From: Flavobacteriaceae bacterium
GTDB taxonomy: Bacteria > Bacteroidota > Bacteroidia > Flavobacteriales > Flavobacteriaceae
NCBI GenBank assembly: GCA_013001365.1
Contig: JABDMQ010000068.1
Span: 1-6,447 of the forward strand
DNA length: 6,447 bases
Direction: 5' to 3'
Made by a program: the position numbers and the translations under genes. Below the pieces are notes generated by a model that made no database searches, was not told the DNA's origin, and saw nothing but the letters and a program-made list of their open reading frames with translations. The first letter of the stretch is position 1. The number at the start of each line of letters is the position of its first letter. Below, piece by piece: positions 1 through 5,805 of this stretch.

Positions 1-348
1 GTAATAACAGAATGCGCCCTTGCAGAAAGGCAAGATCAACAAGGTACATGGATAACGAAGGAGATGATAGAGGCCTACACGAAATTGTATGAATTAGGGC
101 ACGCCAAATCGGTTGAAGTTTGGCAAGATGACAAACTTGTTGGAGGTCTTTATGGTGTAGACCTAGGAACTGTTTTTTGTGGTGAAAGCATGTTTGCCAA
201 AGTGAGCAATGCCAGCAAATTCGGTTTCATATCATTTATACAGAACACCAAATACAAGTTAATTGATTGTCAGGTGTATACAGATCATCTTGCGAGTTTA
301 GGTGCAAGACAGATTCCAAGAGAAGAATTTTTAAAGTTTCTAACCTGA
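1..348 (+). CDS. aat: Leucyl/phenylalanyl-tRNA--protein transferase, C-terminal part (5' end outside window)
   Basis: The enzyme transfers Leu or Phe from aminoacyl-tRNA to the N-terminus of proteins with a basic first residue, marking them for ClpS/ClpAP degradation in the cytoplasm (N-degron pathway). The frame is open from base 1, so the start lies upstream; 115 codons are visible before TGA at 346-348. Family signatures run in order: GTWIT then an EMIEAY segment, the G-A-K-S-VEVW stretch, LVGGLYGV, GESMFAKVSNASK, the LIDCQ box, and HLASLGARQIPREEF near the end. These are the hallmark blocks of the Aat GNAT-like catalytic domain. Only the C-terminal half of the usual protein (about 200-230 residues) is present. 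An in-frame ATG at 64 exists but is internal, because homology continues upstream of it. The gene may be transcribed into the ppk2 genes that begin 57 bp downstream. Confidence 0.95.
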   Translation, partial: VITECALAERQDQQGTWITKEMIEAYTKLYELGHAKSVEVWQDDKLVGGLYGVDLGTVFCGESMFAKVSNASKFGFISFIQNTKYKLIDCQVYTDHLASLGARQIPREEFLKFLT

Positions 349-405
349 TAAAAGTCATATTATTTGTATCATTATTAGTTGAATTTAGTCAATTATTTAT
401 TTTTT

Positions 406-1254
406 ATGCTAGACATAACCGATTTCAAGAAAGCCAAGAACAAGGCTGTATTTCTCAAGACACTTAAAGAAAAGGAACCCGCCGAAAGGGTAGAAGACAT
501 TCTCAAGACGGTGGAATATGAAACCGAACTGATCAAGCTTCAAGCAGAGCTTGTGGACCTCCAGCAATGGGTAGCTAAATACAACAGAAGGCTTTGCATC
601 ATCTTCGAAGGTCGTGATGCCTCTGGAAAAGGTGGCACCATACGTAGGTTCGTCGAGCATTTGAATCCAAGGTCAATGCGGGTCGTCGCCCTTACCAAAC
701 CAACAGATGTAGAAAGAGGCCAATGGTACTTTAGGCGTTACATTAAGGAAATGCCTAACCCTGGGGAGATCGTATTCTTTGATAGGAGTTGGTACAACCG
801 TGCTGTAGTGGAGCCAGTGATGGGATTTTGTGATACTGAAGAATATGAGAAATTCATGGTCCAGGTCCCAGAGTTCGAGCATATGTTATATGAGGACGGC
901 GTCGATATTATAAAATTCTGGTTCTCGATATCCAAGGACGAACAAGCAAGACGGTTCGAATCTCGATTGGCCAACCCATTGAAGCGTTGGAAATTCAGTC
1001 CAGTGGACCAAGAAGGCCAAAGGCGCTGGGACAGTTATACCTTTTACAAAGAACAGATGTTCAGTAAAACACATACAACTTTCAGCCCTTGGATCATCAT
1101 TAAGACCAATGTCAAAAAGACGGCCAGACTTGAAAGTATGCGTTATGTACTTTCCAAATTCAGGTACGGTAATAAAGGTAACTCAGGCACGACCTTGTTT
1201 CCTGACCCAAATGTAGTACAGCGTTACCATCGTTTAATTAAACATATAGATTGA
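406..1254 (+). CDS. ppk2: Polyphosphate kinase 2, class I (first of a tandem pair)
   Basis: PPK2 enzymes transfer phosphate between inorganic polyphosphate and nucleotides; single-domain class I members mainly convert NDP to NTP using polyphosphate. With ATG 406 as start the product is 282 residues, normal for the family. Visible features are the Walker A loop GRDASGKGG (about residues 69-77), the EHLNPR block, the Walker B-type FFDRSWYNRAVVEPV (catalytic Asp near 126, Arg near 127), and the basic lid segment SISKDEQARRF (about 174-184) followed by KRWKFSPVD. A TTG at 379 would add nine hydrophobic residues; ATG 406 is preferred because it is a standard start and the family N-terminus does not need the extension, although neither start has a Shine-Dalgarno sequence. 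The second ppk2 copy starts 6 bp after the stop, so they very likely form one transcript. The C-terminal tail (FPDPNVVQRYHRLIKHID) is not shared with the second copy. Confidence 0.94.
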   Translation: MLDITDFKKAKNKAVFLKTLKEKEPAERVEDILKTVEYETELIKLQAELVDLQQWVAKYNRRLCIIFEGRDASGKGGTIRRFVEHLNPRSMRVVALTKPTDVERGQWYFRRYIKEMPNPGEIVFFDRSWYNRAVVEPVMGFCDTEEYEKFMVQVPEFEHMLYEDGVDIIKFWFSISKDEQARRFESRLANPLKRWKFSPVDQEGQRRWDSYTFYKEQMFSKTHTTFSPWIIIKTNVKKTARLESMRYVLSKFRYGNKGNSGTTLFPDPNVVQRYHRLIKHID

Positions 1255-1260
1255 TCGTTC

Positions 1261-2085
1261 ATGGCAAATAAAATAACACCTAGAGACTTAAAGCGACTTA
1301 ATACCAAAAAGGGTATCAAACAGTTCATATTGGACAAGGATATTTCTATCTCGAAGGTATTAAGGAATGTTACCCATGAAGAACGCTTGAAAACCTTGCA
1401 AATGGAGTTGATAAAGCTCCAGACATGGGTTGCGGACAATGATGAGAAGGTAGTCGTCTTATTCGAAGGTCGGGATGCCGCCGGTAAAGGTGGCGCCATA
1501 AGGAGAACCACTGAGCATTTGAATCCTCGGGAATTCAGGGTGGTGGCTCTACCGAAGCCTTCAGATGAGGAAAAGAGCGAATGGTATTTCCAGCGTTACA
1601 TAAGGCATTTGCCTCGAAAAGGAAAGATTGTTTTTTTTGACAGGAGTTGGTATAACAGGGCGGTTGTCGAACCTGTTAATGGTTTTTGTACTCAAGAAGA
1701 ATACGACATTTTCATGAATCAAGTCAACCAGTTTGAACGTATGCTCATTGAATCCGGAATTAGACTGATCAAGTTTTATTTCTCGATTTCCAAGGACGAA
1801 CAAGCCAAACGATTTGATGAGATTAAGGCAAGTCCTATAAAGAAATGGAAGTTCAGCCCTGTGGACCAAAAGGCCTTGGAATTATGGGATGACTATACAG
1901 ACTATAAAAAGAAAATGTTCGACAAGACCGATACCGAAATTTCGCCATGGATCATTATCAAGGCCAACAGGAAGACGAAAGCAAGAGTCGAAGTCATGGA
2001 ACATATCCTGGACATAGTACCATACGACACCAAGGATTTAAGTAAGATCGAGCATATTGAAATAGAAGAAAAGCAGGTAGACTAA
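1261..2085 (+). CDS. ppk2: Polyphosphate kinase 2, class I (second of a tandem pair)
   Basis: This is a 274-residue PPK2 with the complete catalytic set: Walker A GRDAAGKGG (70-78), EHLNPR (85-90), FFDRSWYNRAVVEPV (about 125-139, Asp127/Arg128), and the lid SISKDEQAKRF (175-185) with KKWKFSPVD. Expected activity is polyphosphate-driven nucleotide phosphorylation in the cytoplasm. From the Walker A loop to the GFC after Walker B, 54 of 74 residues match the first copy, counted by hand, so the two are paralogues that have diverged well beyond a recent duplication. The N-terminus (MANKITPRDLKRLN) and the acidic C-terminus (IEHIEIEEKQVD) are unlike those of the first copy. The start follows the upstream stop by 6 bp without a clear ribosome binding site, which suggests translational coupling. 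Which nucleotide each paralogue prefers cannot be read from the sequence. Confidence 0.94.
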   Translation: MANKITPRDLKRLNTKKGIKQFILDKDISISKVLRNVTHEERLKTLQMELIKLQTWVADNDEKVVVLFEGRDAAGKGGAIRRTTEHLNPREFRVVALPKPSDEEKSEWYFQRYIRHLPRKGKIVFFDRSWYNRAVVEPVNGFCTQEEYDIFMNQVNQFERMLIESGIRLIKFYFSISKDEQAKRFDEIKASPIKKWKFSPVDQKALELWDDYTDYKKKMFDKTDTEISPWIIIKANRKTKARVEVMEHILDIVPYDTKDLSKIEHIEIEEKQVD

Positions 2086-2087
2086 AC

Positions 2088-2654
2088 CTAAACTTCGTTA
2101 TACCTAAAGCAATTCGTTACATGATCGTTCACCATGCCAGTGGCTTGCATATGCGCATAGACAACGGTGGTACCAACGAACTTGAACCCTCGTTTTTTCA
2201 AGTCTTTGCTTATGGTATCGCTTAATGGAGCATTAGCAGGAACCTCACTCATGGACTTGAACGCGTTCTTGATCGGTTTGCCATCAACGAAATCCCATAT
2301 GTACTTGCTGAAACTACCGAATTCCTCTTGGATCTTCATGAAGTTCTGGGCATTGGTAATGGTAGCATTGATCTTCAATTTATTCCTTATGATTCCAGCA
2401 TCCTGGAGCAATGAATCTATTTTCTTTTGGTCGTAATTGGCTATTTTCCTGTAGTCAAAATGGTCAAATGCCTTACGGAAGTTCTCTCGCTTACGGAGTA
2501 TGGTGATCCAACTCAATCCAGCTTGAAAGGTTTCCAGGGTCAAGAACTCGAAAAGGGTGTCATCGTCGTAAACAGGAACGCCCCATTCCTGGTCATGATA
2601 GGCTTCGTAAAGTGGATCACCAACGCACCAATCACATTTATGGATTTCTGCCAT
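2088..2654 (-). CDS. tag: DNA-3-methyladenine glycosylase I
   Basis: Tag removes 3-methyladenine (and 3-methylguanine) from alkylated DNA as the first step of base excision repair. The 188-residue product is full length and recognisable throughout: CDWCVGDPLYEAYHDQEWG at the N-terminus, LETFQAGLSWITILRKREN, QDAGIIRNKLKI, and KKRGFKFVGTTVVYAHMQA followed by GMVNDHV. The four zinc ligands of the E. coli enzyme (Cys4, His17, His175, Cys179) align at Cys7, His20, His178 and Cys182, a constant +3 offset. The base-recognition Glu38 and Trp46 align at Glu41 and Trp49. All key residues are therefore kept and the enzyme should be active. The gene converges on ppk2 with only 2 bp between the two stop codons and is divergent from the thioredoxin-like gene. 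Confidence 0.96.
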   Translation of the reverse strand: MAEIHKCDWCVGDPLYEAYHDQEWGVPVYDDDTLFEFLTLETFQAGLSWITILRKRENFRKAFDHFDYRKIANYDQKKIDSLLQDAGIIRNKLKINATITNAQNFMKIQEEFGSFSKYIWDFVDGKPIKNAFKSMSEVPANAPLSDTISKDLKKRGFKFVGTTVVYAHMQATGMVNDHVTNCFRYNEV

Positions 2655-2738
2655 TGTAAGGTTTGAATAATTATACTACTAATGTAATGTTTGTTACTAA
2701 AACATGAAATTCGATTATTTAAATTTACATCATAACTT
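2655..2738. promoter_or_regulatory. AT-rich divergent intergenic region between tag and the thioredoxin-like gene
   Basis: These 84 bp separate two divergent starts and must hold, or lie close to, both promoters. On the plus strand TAAATTTA (2720-2727) differs from the Bacteroidota -7 box TAnnTTTG only at the last base, but it lies just 11 bp from the ATG. The nearest upstream TTG (2691-2693) is 26 bp away, longer than the usual spacing of about 19 bp. On the minus strand the complement of 2679-2686 reads TACATTAG, also one mismatch from the -7 box, without a TTG at the expected distance. Neither promoter can be assigned with confidence. No strong inverted repeat or Shine-Dalgarno sequence is seen. 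Confidence 0.3.
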
Positions 2739-3362
2739 ATGAAGGTATTGGAACAGAATTCAGTGACTCAAATCATTCAAGACAGCTTGGATAAAAGCAT
2801 GTCGTACGCAGAATACAGGAACCTAGTAACCTATTTGGTTGAAACTGAAGCAACTTCGGGTGCAGAGCATACGAAAGCCTTGATAAATTATACCATGTTG
2901 AATGACCGACGCATGAAACGCTGGGACAAGACCATAAAGGTTTCTGAAGAAGTCATAGATAAAATGCAGGAGCAAGATAGAGAAGTCACGTGGCTAGTTC
3001 TCACAGAGAGTTGGTGTGGCGATGCTGCACATGTAATGCCAGTAATGAACAAATTGGCCGGCCTGAGCAGCAAGATAAATTTCAAGGTGGTTCTGCGTGA
3101 TGACAATCAGGATTTGATGAACGAGTTCCTTACCAATGGTAGCCAATCCATCCCTAAACTCATTGCGATTGACAAAGAGACTGATGCTGTTTTATATACC
3201 TATGGACCAAGGCCTAGTATTGCTACCAAGATGGTCGAAGACTACAAAGAAGAACATGGCGTATTAACACCCAAATTCAAGGAAGACCTACAGCGCTGGT
3301 ACAACAAGGATAAAGGTCAAACCGCAATTAAGGATCTAATAAAATTGATTCAGGAAAACTAA
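2739..3362 (+). CDS. Thioredoxin-fold protein with a single active-site cysteine (Thioredoxin_9-like)
   Basis: The 207-residue protein has a helical N-terminal region (about 1-80) followed by a thioredoxin-like fold. The strand-loop TWLVLTESWCGDAAHVMPVMNKLA (about 84-107) holds the active-site position: Cys93 is present, but the second cysteine of CxxC is replaced, giving WCGDA. The cis-proline loop is QSIPKLIAID (Pro139). This matches the flavobacterial 'thioredoxin family protein' type I associate with Thioredoxin_9; there is no signal peptide, so it should be cytoplasmic. With one cysteine it cannot run a normal intramolecular dithiol cycle, so a monothiol or non-redox role is inferred. 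The start ATG is the first in frame after the divergent spacer. Bases from about 3106 to the stop are duplicated at 5806-6056. The stop (3360-3362) overlaps the stop of the convergent glutaredoxin-like gene. Confidence 0.85.
   Translation: MKVLEQNSVTQIIQDSLDKSMSYAEYRNLVTYLVETEATSGAEHTKALINYTMLNDRRMKRWDKTIKVSEEVIDKMQEQDREVTWLVLTESWCGDAAHVMPVMNKLAGLSSKINFKVVLRDDNQDLMNEFLTNGSQSIPKLIAIDKETDAVLYTYGPRPSIATKMVEDYKEEHGVLTPKFKEDLQRWYNKDKGQTAIKDLIKLIQEN
3106..3362 (+). repeat. Left copy of a ~250-bp direct repeat (3' end of the thioredoxin-like gene)
   Basis: This segment reappears in the same orientation at 5806-6056, offset by exactly 2700 bp until near the end. The shared part opens with the identical 15-mer ATCAGGATTTGATGA (3106-3120 and 5806-5820). 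Hand alignment of 3111-3335 with 5811-6035 gives 18 mismatches in 225 bp with no gap (about 92% identity). The last codons differ more (IKDLIKLIQEN against IEDLLELMD), with this copy 6 bp longer. Upstream of 3103 similarity to the sequence before 5806 stops. Confidence 0.93.
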
Positions 3363-3985
3363 TCCAAGGTTTTAACAAACTCCTTAATGTCACCTTGCGA
3401 ATTAACGAGCTTGCCATCAACAAGGATAATTGGAGTTAATATATTAGTAGACAAGACTCCATTTTCTCGTAAGGTCTGCCACATCAAGGCATTATTTTCC
3501 TTATGGGTTTTTATGTCAACGTTTATTACCTTGAAATCTATATTGTTATCGGTTAAATAACTTGTTGTATAACTACATCGTGTGCATCCTGTTTTATTGA
3601 ATATCACAATGCCTTTATCAATATCTCCAATATTCTTTAAGGTCTTTTTTTTCAAAGCTGCAGCAATGGCAGCTTTTTCTATGGCTGTTGGTGCTGGTTT
3701 ATAAACATAAGATGAGCTATAACTATATTTTCCGCTTTTAGACCTTAACCTGACAAATGTTAACCTGCCTTGTGCAGGTACTTTTCTTGTTATTGGCTTG
3801 GAGTATCCTGTCAAGCCTTTTAGTTTCTCAAGTTTAAGGGTTACTTCTTGCGTAGTATTTGAATTGTTCTTACCAATAAAGATGATGGTGCCATTGCCTT
3901 TTTCGGCAAGTATTTCAACATCATTTTTTTGAGAGAAAGAAGTAATTGCAAGAAGTGAAATGAATATTAGAAATGTTAATTTCAT
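3359..3985 (-). CDS. Exported protein with C-terminal glutaredoxin-like domain
   Basis: The 208-residue product begins with a signal peptide (MKLTFLIFISLLAITSFS, probable cleavage near residue 18-19), so it should act in the periplasm or outside. Residues about 22-95 form an unrecognised beta-rich region (EVTLKLEKL, GRLTFVRLRSKSGKYSYSSS) resembling a small Ig-like or surface domain. After a linker the glutaredoxin-like fold follows: IVIFNKTGCTRC with the redox pair Cys134/Cys137, a VINVDIKTH strand, and the cis-proline turn TPIILVDG (Thr184-Pro185) before DIKEFVKTL. Disulfide or glutathione-type redox chemistry is inferred from the intact CxxC. It is the last gene of the minus-strand run, 9 bp after the lipoprotein gene. 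Its TAG stop (3359-3361) overlaps the TAA of the convergent thioredoxin-like gene. A role in the toxin-immunity cassette is possible but not shown. Confidence 0.75.
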   Translation of the reverse strand: MKLTFLIFISLLAITSFSQKNDVEILAEKGNGTIIFIGKNNSNTTQEVTLKLEKLKGLTGYSKPITRKVPAQGRLTFVRLRSKSGKYSYSSSYVYKPAPTAIEKAAIAAALKKKTLKNIGDIDKGIVIFNKTGCTRCSYTTSYLTDNNIDFKVINVDIKTHKENNALMWQTLRENGVLSTNILTPIILVDGKLVNSQGDIKEFVKTLD

Positions 3986-3994
3986 AAGCTTAGA

Positions 3995-4855
3995 TCAAAA
4001 GTAAGTTATTTCGTTTTTGGCAATCATGTATAATTTATCATTAAAAAATAATCTTTCCACTAACCTATTGCCTTTATTGTCATAAATATACTCATATTTT
4101 GTTCCCTTTTCATTGGTGATTGTATCACCATCTATAATTTTTGAAGTAACACTCTTTATTCTATCATTACGATTGTTGTAAAACATATTAGTGAATGACA
4201 ATAGTTTACCACTAGACCCATATGTTTTTTGAATTTTAAGATTACCTAGTTGGTCGTAATCTTTTGTATATTTTTTTACTTGGTTGCCAATAGTATCAAA
4301 TACATTCACTTCGATCTCGCGCCAATTTTCATCAAATTTTCTTGTTGTTTTTCCGCCCGATTTACCGTCATGAAATATACGTGATGAATGAGATTTCCGG
4401 TTTTTCCTGTCCCACTTTATTTCAGTTGTTTCCTTTTTGCCCCATCTATTAGCTGTCTCTTTGGTCATTAGACCATATTTGTTATACTCATAGTCAAACT
4501 GAATATAGACAATGCTATCATTATTGTAGGTTATATCCTTAATTTTAAATCCTCTTTTGTTGTAAAAAAAGCGACTTCCAGCTTTGATTTCTTCTCCACT
4601 TTTATTGGTTTTTGGCGACCAAATAAGCCTACCTTTATTATTATAAACATAAATATTCTTGGTCACATATTCTTCTATGGGCATACTGTCTTTAAATGTG
4701 ACTCTATATAATGTAGACGCTACTTTTTTAACATGTTTATAACTTAAGTTTTCAAGTCCTTCAGGCTGATATAGATTGGCGCATCCTGATAATAACAAGA
4801 AATAAACGAAATAAAACCCTTTAATATAAGGTTGAAGATTTACACGTCTACACAT
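3995..4855 (-). CDS. Lipoprotein with degenerate YD/RHS-like repeats
   Basis: From ATG 4855 the product is 286 residues. A TTG directly upstream (4858) is also in frame but is unlikely to be the start. The N-terminus is a lipoprotein signal: a basic stretch (MCRR...K), a hydrophobic core FYFVYFLLL and the lipobox LSGC with the lipidated Cys near residue 25. The mature part is a run of short beta units of the form Y-x-Y-(D/N)-x-x-G-x-(aromatic or charged), for example YVYNNKGRLIW, FFYNKRGFKIKD, YEYNKYGLMTKE, KDYDQLGNLKIQ and YEYIYDNKGNRLVE. These resemble the YD repeats of RHS proteins but are irregular. It is predicted to be membrane-anchored, facing the periplasm or cell surface. It sits 10 bp after the immunity-like gene and 9 bp before the glutaredoxin-like gene. 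I do not recognise a specific family, and the function is unknown. Confidence 0.75.
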   Translation of the reverse strand: MCRRVNLQPYIKGFYFVYFLLLSGCANLYQPEGLENLSYKHVKKVASTLYRVTFKDSMPIEEYVTKNIYVYNNKGRLIWSPKTNKSGEEIKAGSRFFYNKRGFKIKDITYNNDSIVYIQFDYEYNKYGLMTKETANRWGKKETTEIKWDRKNRKSHSSRIFHDGKSGGKTTRKFDENWREIEVNVFDTIGNQVKKYTKDYDQLGNLKIQKTYGSSGKLLSFTNMFYNNRNDRIKSVTSKIIDGDTITNEKGTKYEYIYDNKGNRLVERLFFNDKLYMIAKNEITYF

Positions 4856-4865
4856 CAAATTCCTA

Positions 4866-5558
4866 TTAATAAATCACTTCAATTCTTTTGTCTATCTCGC
4901 TGATCTCCTTAAAAGCCATGCCAGTAAAACTGTTAACTTCTATGGCTTTTTTTAACCGTTCAGAAATAAAATAGCCACCTCCAAAAGAAGGCATGTTGGC
5001 TAAACGAAATAAGTCAACATTTACTTGAGACAGATCAAGAACAAGTTTACTACACCTTAATCTAGATTTATTCTTGCTTTCTCTTAAGACTTCAACCATA
5101 CTCATGTATTTGTTATATGTGTCAATTTTTATGGGTTTTCTCATGTTCTTTTCCCTCCAATCACCAAGTTTACCTATTGAAAAAAGGCTTTTTTCGTATC
5201 TAACAAATTTTTCTTGGCTTGTATTAGATAGATGAAATAAATTGTAATCATATAGTATATTTTTACCATGATGAACTTTAATGTTCCAAGATTGATGCTC
5301 CTCAATATTGAAATCTTTTATGAAGTCAATAAATCCTTGATGTAAGACCAAAAACTTTTGCGAGTTAATATGATTGATTTTCAAATAAGTGGTAGCTTTA
5401 GCTTCATTATGAATTACAGGTTCGGGTACAATTATCTCTACAATTCCATCAGCCTCACCAATATCCCTGATATTACCAATGCTTTTTGGTAAAATGGACT
5501 GTGGATACTTGCCAATTACTTGAGTATCTAAGCTATTAGTTAAATTGTAATAATTCAT
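4866..5558 (-). CDS. Putative immunity protein (Imm11/DUF1629-like)
   Basis: The 230-residue protein has no signal peptide or membrane segment and is predicted to be cytoplasmic. Its start (MNYYNLTNSLDTQVIGKYPQ) and its end resemble Imm11/DUF1629-type immunity proteins: VDLFRLA (about 181-187), then GGGYFISERLKKAIE (193-207) and TGMAFKEI (212-219). That C-terminal 'YxISERLKxAIExxxxTGxxF' arrangement is the main reason for the call. Its ATG lies 4 bp after the stop of the nuclease-toxin remnant, the classical toxin-then-immunity order, so it presumably neutralised that toxin by binding. Codon content is AT-rich like the rest of the islet. The reading frame is intact even though the upstream toxin is broken. 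The family assignment is from memory of motifs and is moderate. Confidence 0.6.
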   Translation of the reverse strand: MNYYNLTNSLDTQVIGKYPQSILPKSIGNIRDIGEADGIVEIIVPEPVIHNEAKATTYLKINHINSQKFLVLHQGFIDFIKDFNIEEHQSWNIKVHHGKNILYDYNLFHLSNTSQEKFVRYEKSLFSIGKLGDWREKNMRKPIKIDTYNKYMSMVEVLRESKNKSRLRCSKLVLDLSQVNVDLFRLANMPSFGGGYFISERLKKAIEVNSFTGMAFKEISEIDKRIEVIY

Positions 5559-5562
5559 GAAC

Positions 5563-5805
5563 TCAAGGGTAATTTTTCAATTCTGCAATTTGACCAGTAT
5601 TTAAGTCAGTATTGTTGTTGAACAAATCAGTTAAATAATCTATAAAGTTAGTCAATTCGGAGTATGCATCATTAGGAGTCATTCCATCATAATGTAATGC
5701 GTCCAAGACTTCATCAATTTTATTGCTATAGTTAGGATGTCCAGTAAGATGTTGTGCTTCAGTTAATGGAATTCCATTAAGAGCTTCATTAATGTTAAAA
5801 CCACC
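5563..5805 (-). pseudogene. C-terminal remnant of an AHH-type HNH/EndoVII nuclease toxin
   Basis: Read on the minus strand, this stretch encodes about 80 residues ending in TGA (complement of 5563-5565). It opens with GGFNINEALNGIPL, then QHLTGHPNYSNKIDEVLDAL, DGMTPNDAYSELTNFIDYL and a tail ending LKNYP. The 'GxxINxAxNGIxL ... H-x-x-x-H-P-x-Y' pattern is that of the C-terminal half of the AHH family of HNH/EndoVII-fold nucleases found at the ends of polymorphic toxins. The preceding Ala-His-His motif and the whole delivery part are absent: the frame enters the antisense of the thioredoxin repeat at 5806 and meets a stop at 5830-5832. The only ATG is internal (in DGMTPN), so it is most likely not translated into a working toxin. 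The immunity-like gene follows after 4 bp. The AHH assignment rests on motif recognition only. Confidence 0.65.

Larger units (their letters stand above)
3363..5805. other. Low-GC accessory islet carrying a toxin remnant, immunity-like gene and exported proteins
   Basis: The interval between the two copies of the thioredoxin-gene 3' end is much more AT-rich than its flanks: the line 4021-4080 has 14 G/C in 60 and 5221-5280 has 12, against 30 in 961-1020 and 30 in 6241-6300. All its genes lie on the minus strand with 4-10 bp gaps. Base composition, repeat flanking and the toxin-immunity type of content point to horizontal acquisition. No integrase, transposase, tRNA or terminal inverted repeat was found, so the mechanism of entry is unknown and the term islet is an inference. 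Confidence 0.65.

Noticed and set aside
379..405. TTG at 379 as the start of the first ppk2 gene
   Set aside because: It adds nine mostly hydrophobic residues to a cytoplasmic kinase and has no ribosome binding site; ATG 406 gives a normal family length.
363..405. Possible Bacteroidota promoter (TTTG 363-366 with TATTTATT or TATTTTTT near 394-405) upstream of ppk2
   Set aside because: Spacing is about 27 bp or more and the -7-like box abuts the ATG. The AT-rich tract alone does not support a promoter.
1561..1869. Minus-strand open frame of 102 codons inside the second ppk2
   Set aside because: It lies fully antisense to a strongly conserved gene and shows no protein features of its own.
2083..2090. 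Bidirectional terminator between ppk2 and tag
   Set aside because: Only 2 bp separate the stop codons and no hairpin with a T-tract is seen on either side.
2167..2666. Plus-strand open frames of 79-89 codons within tag
   Set aside because: They are antisense to a complete tag gene with all catalytic residues and have no recognisable motif.
4856..4858. TTG 4858 as the start of the lipoprotein
   Set aside because: The next codon is ATG and gives a well-formed lipoprotein signal without the extra residue.
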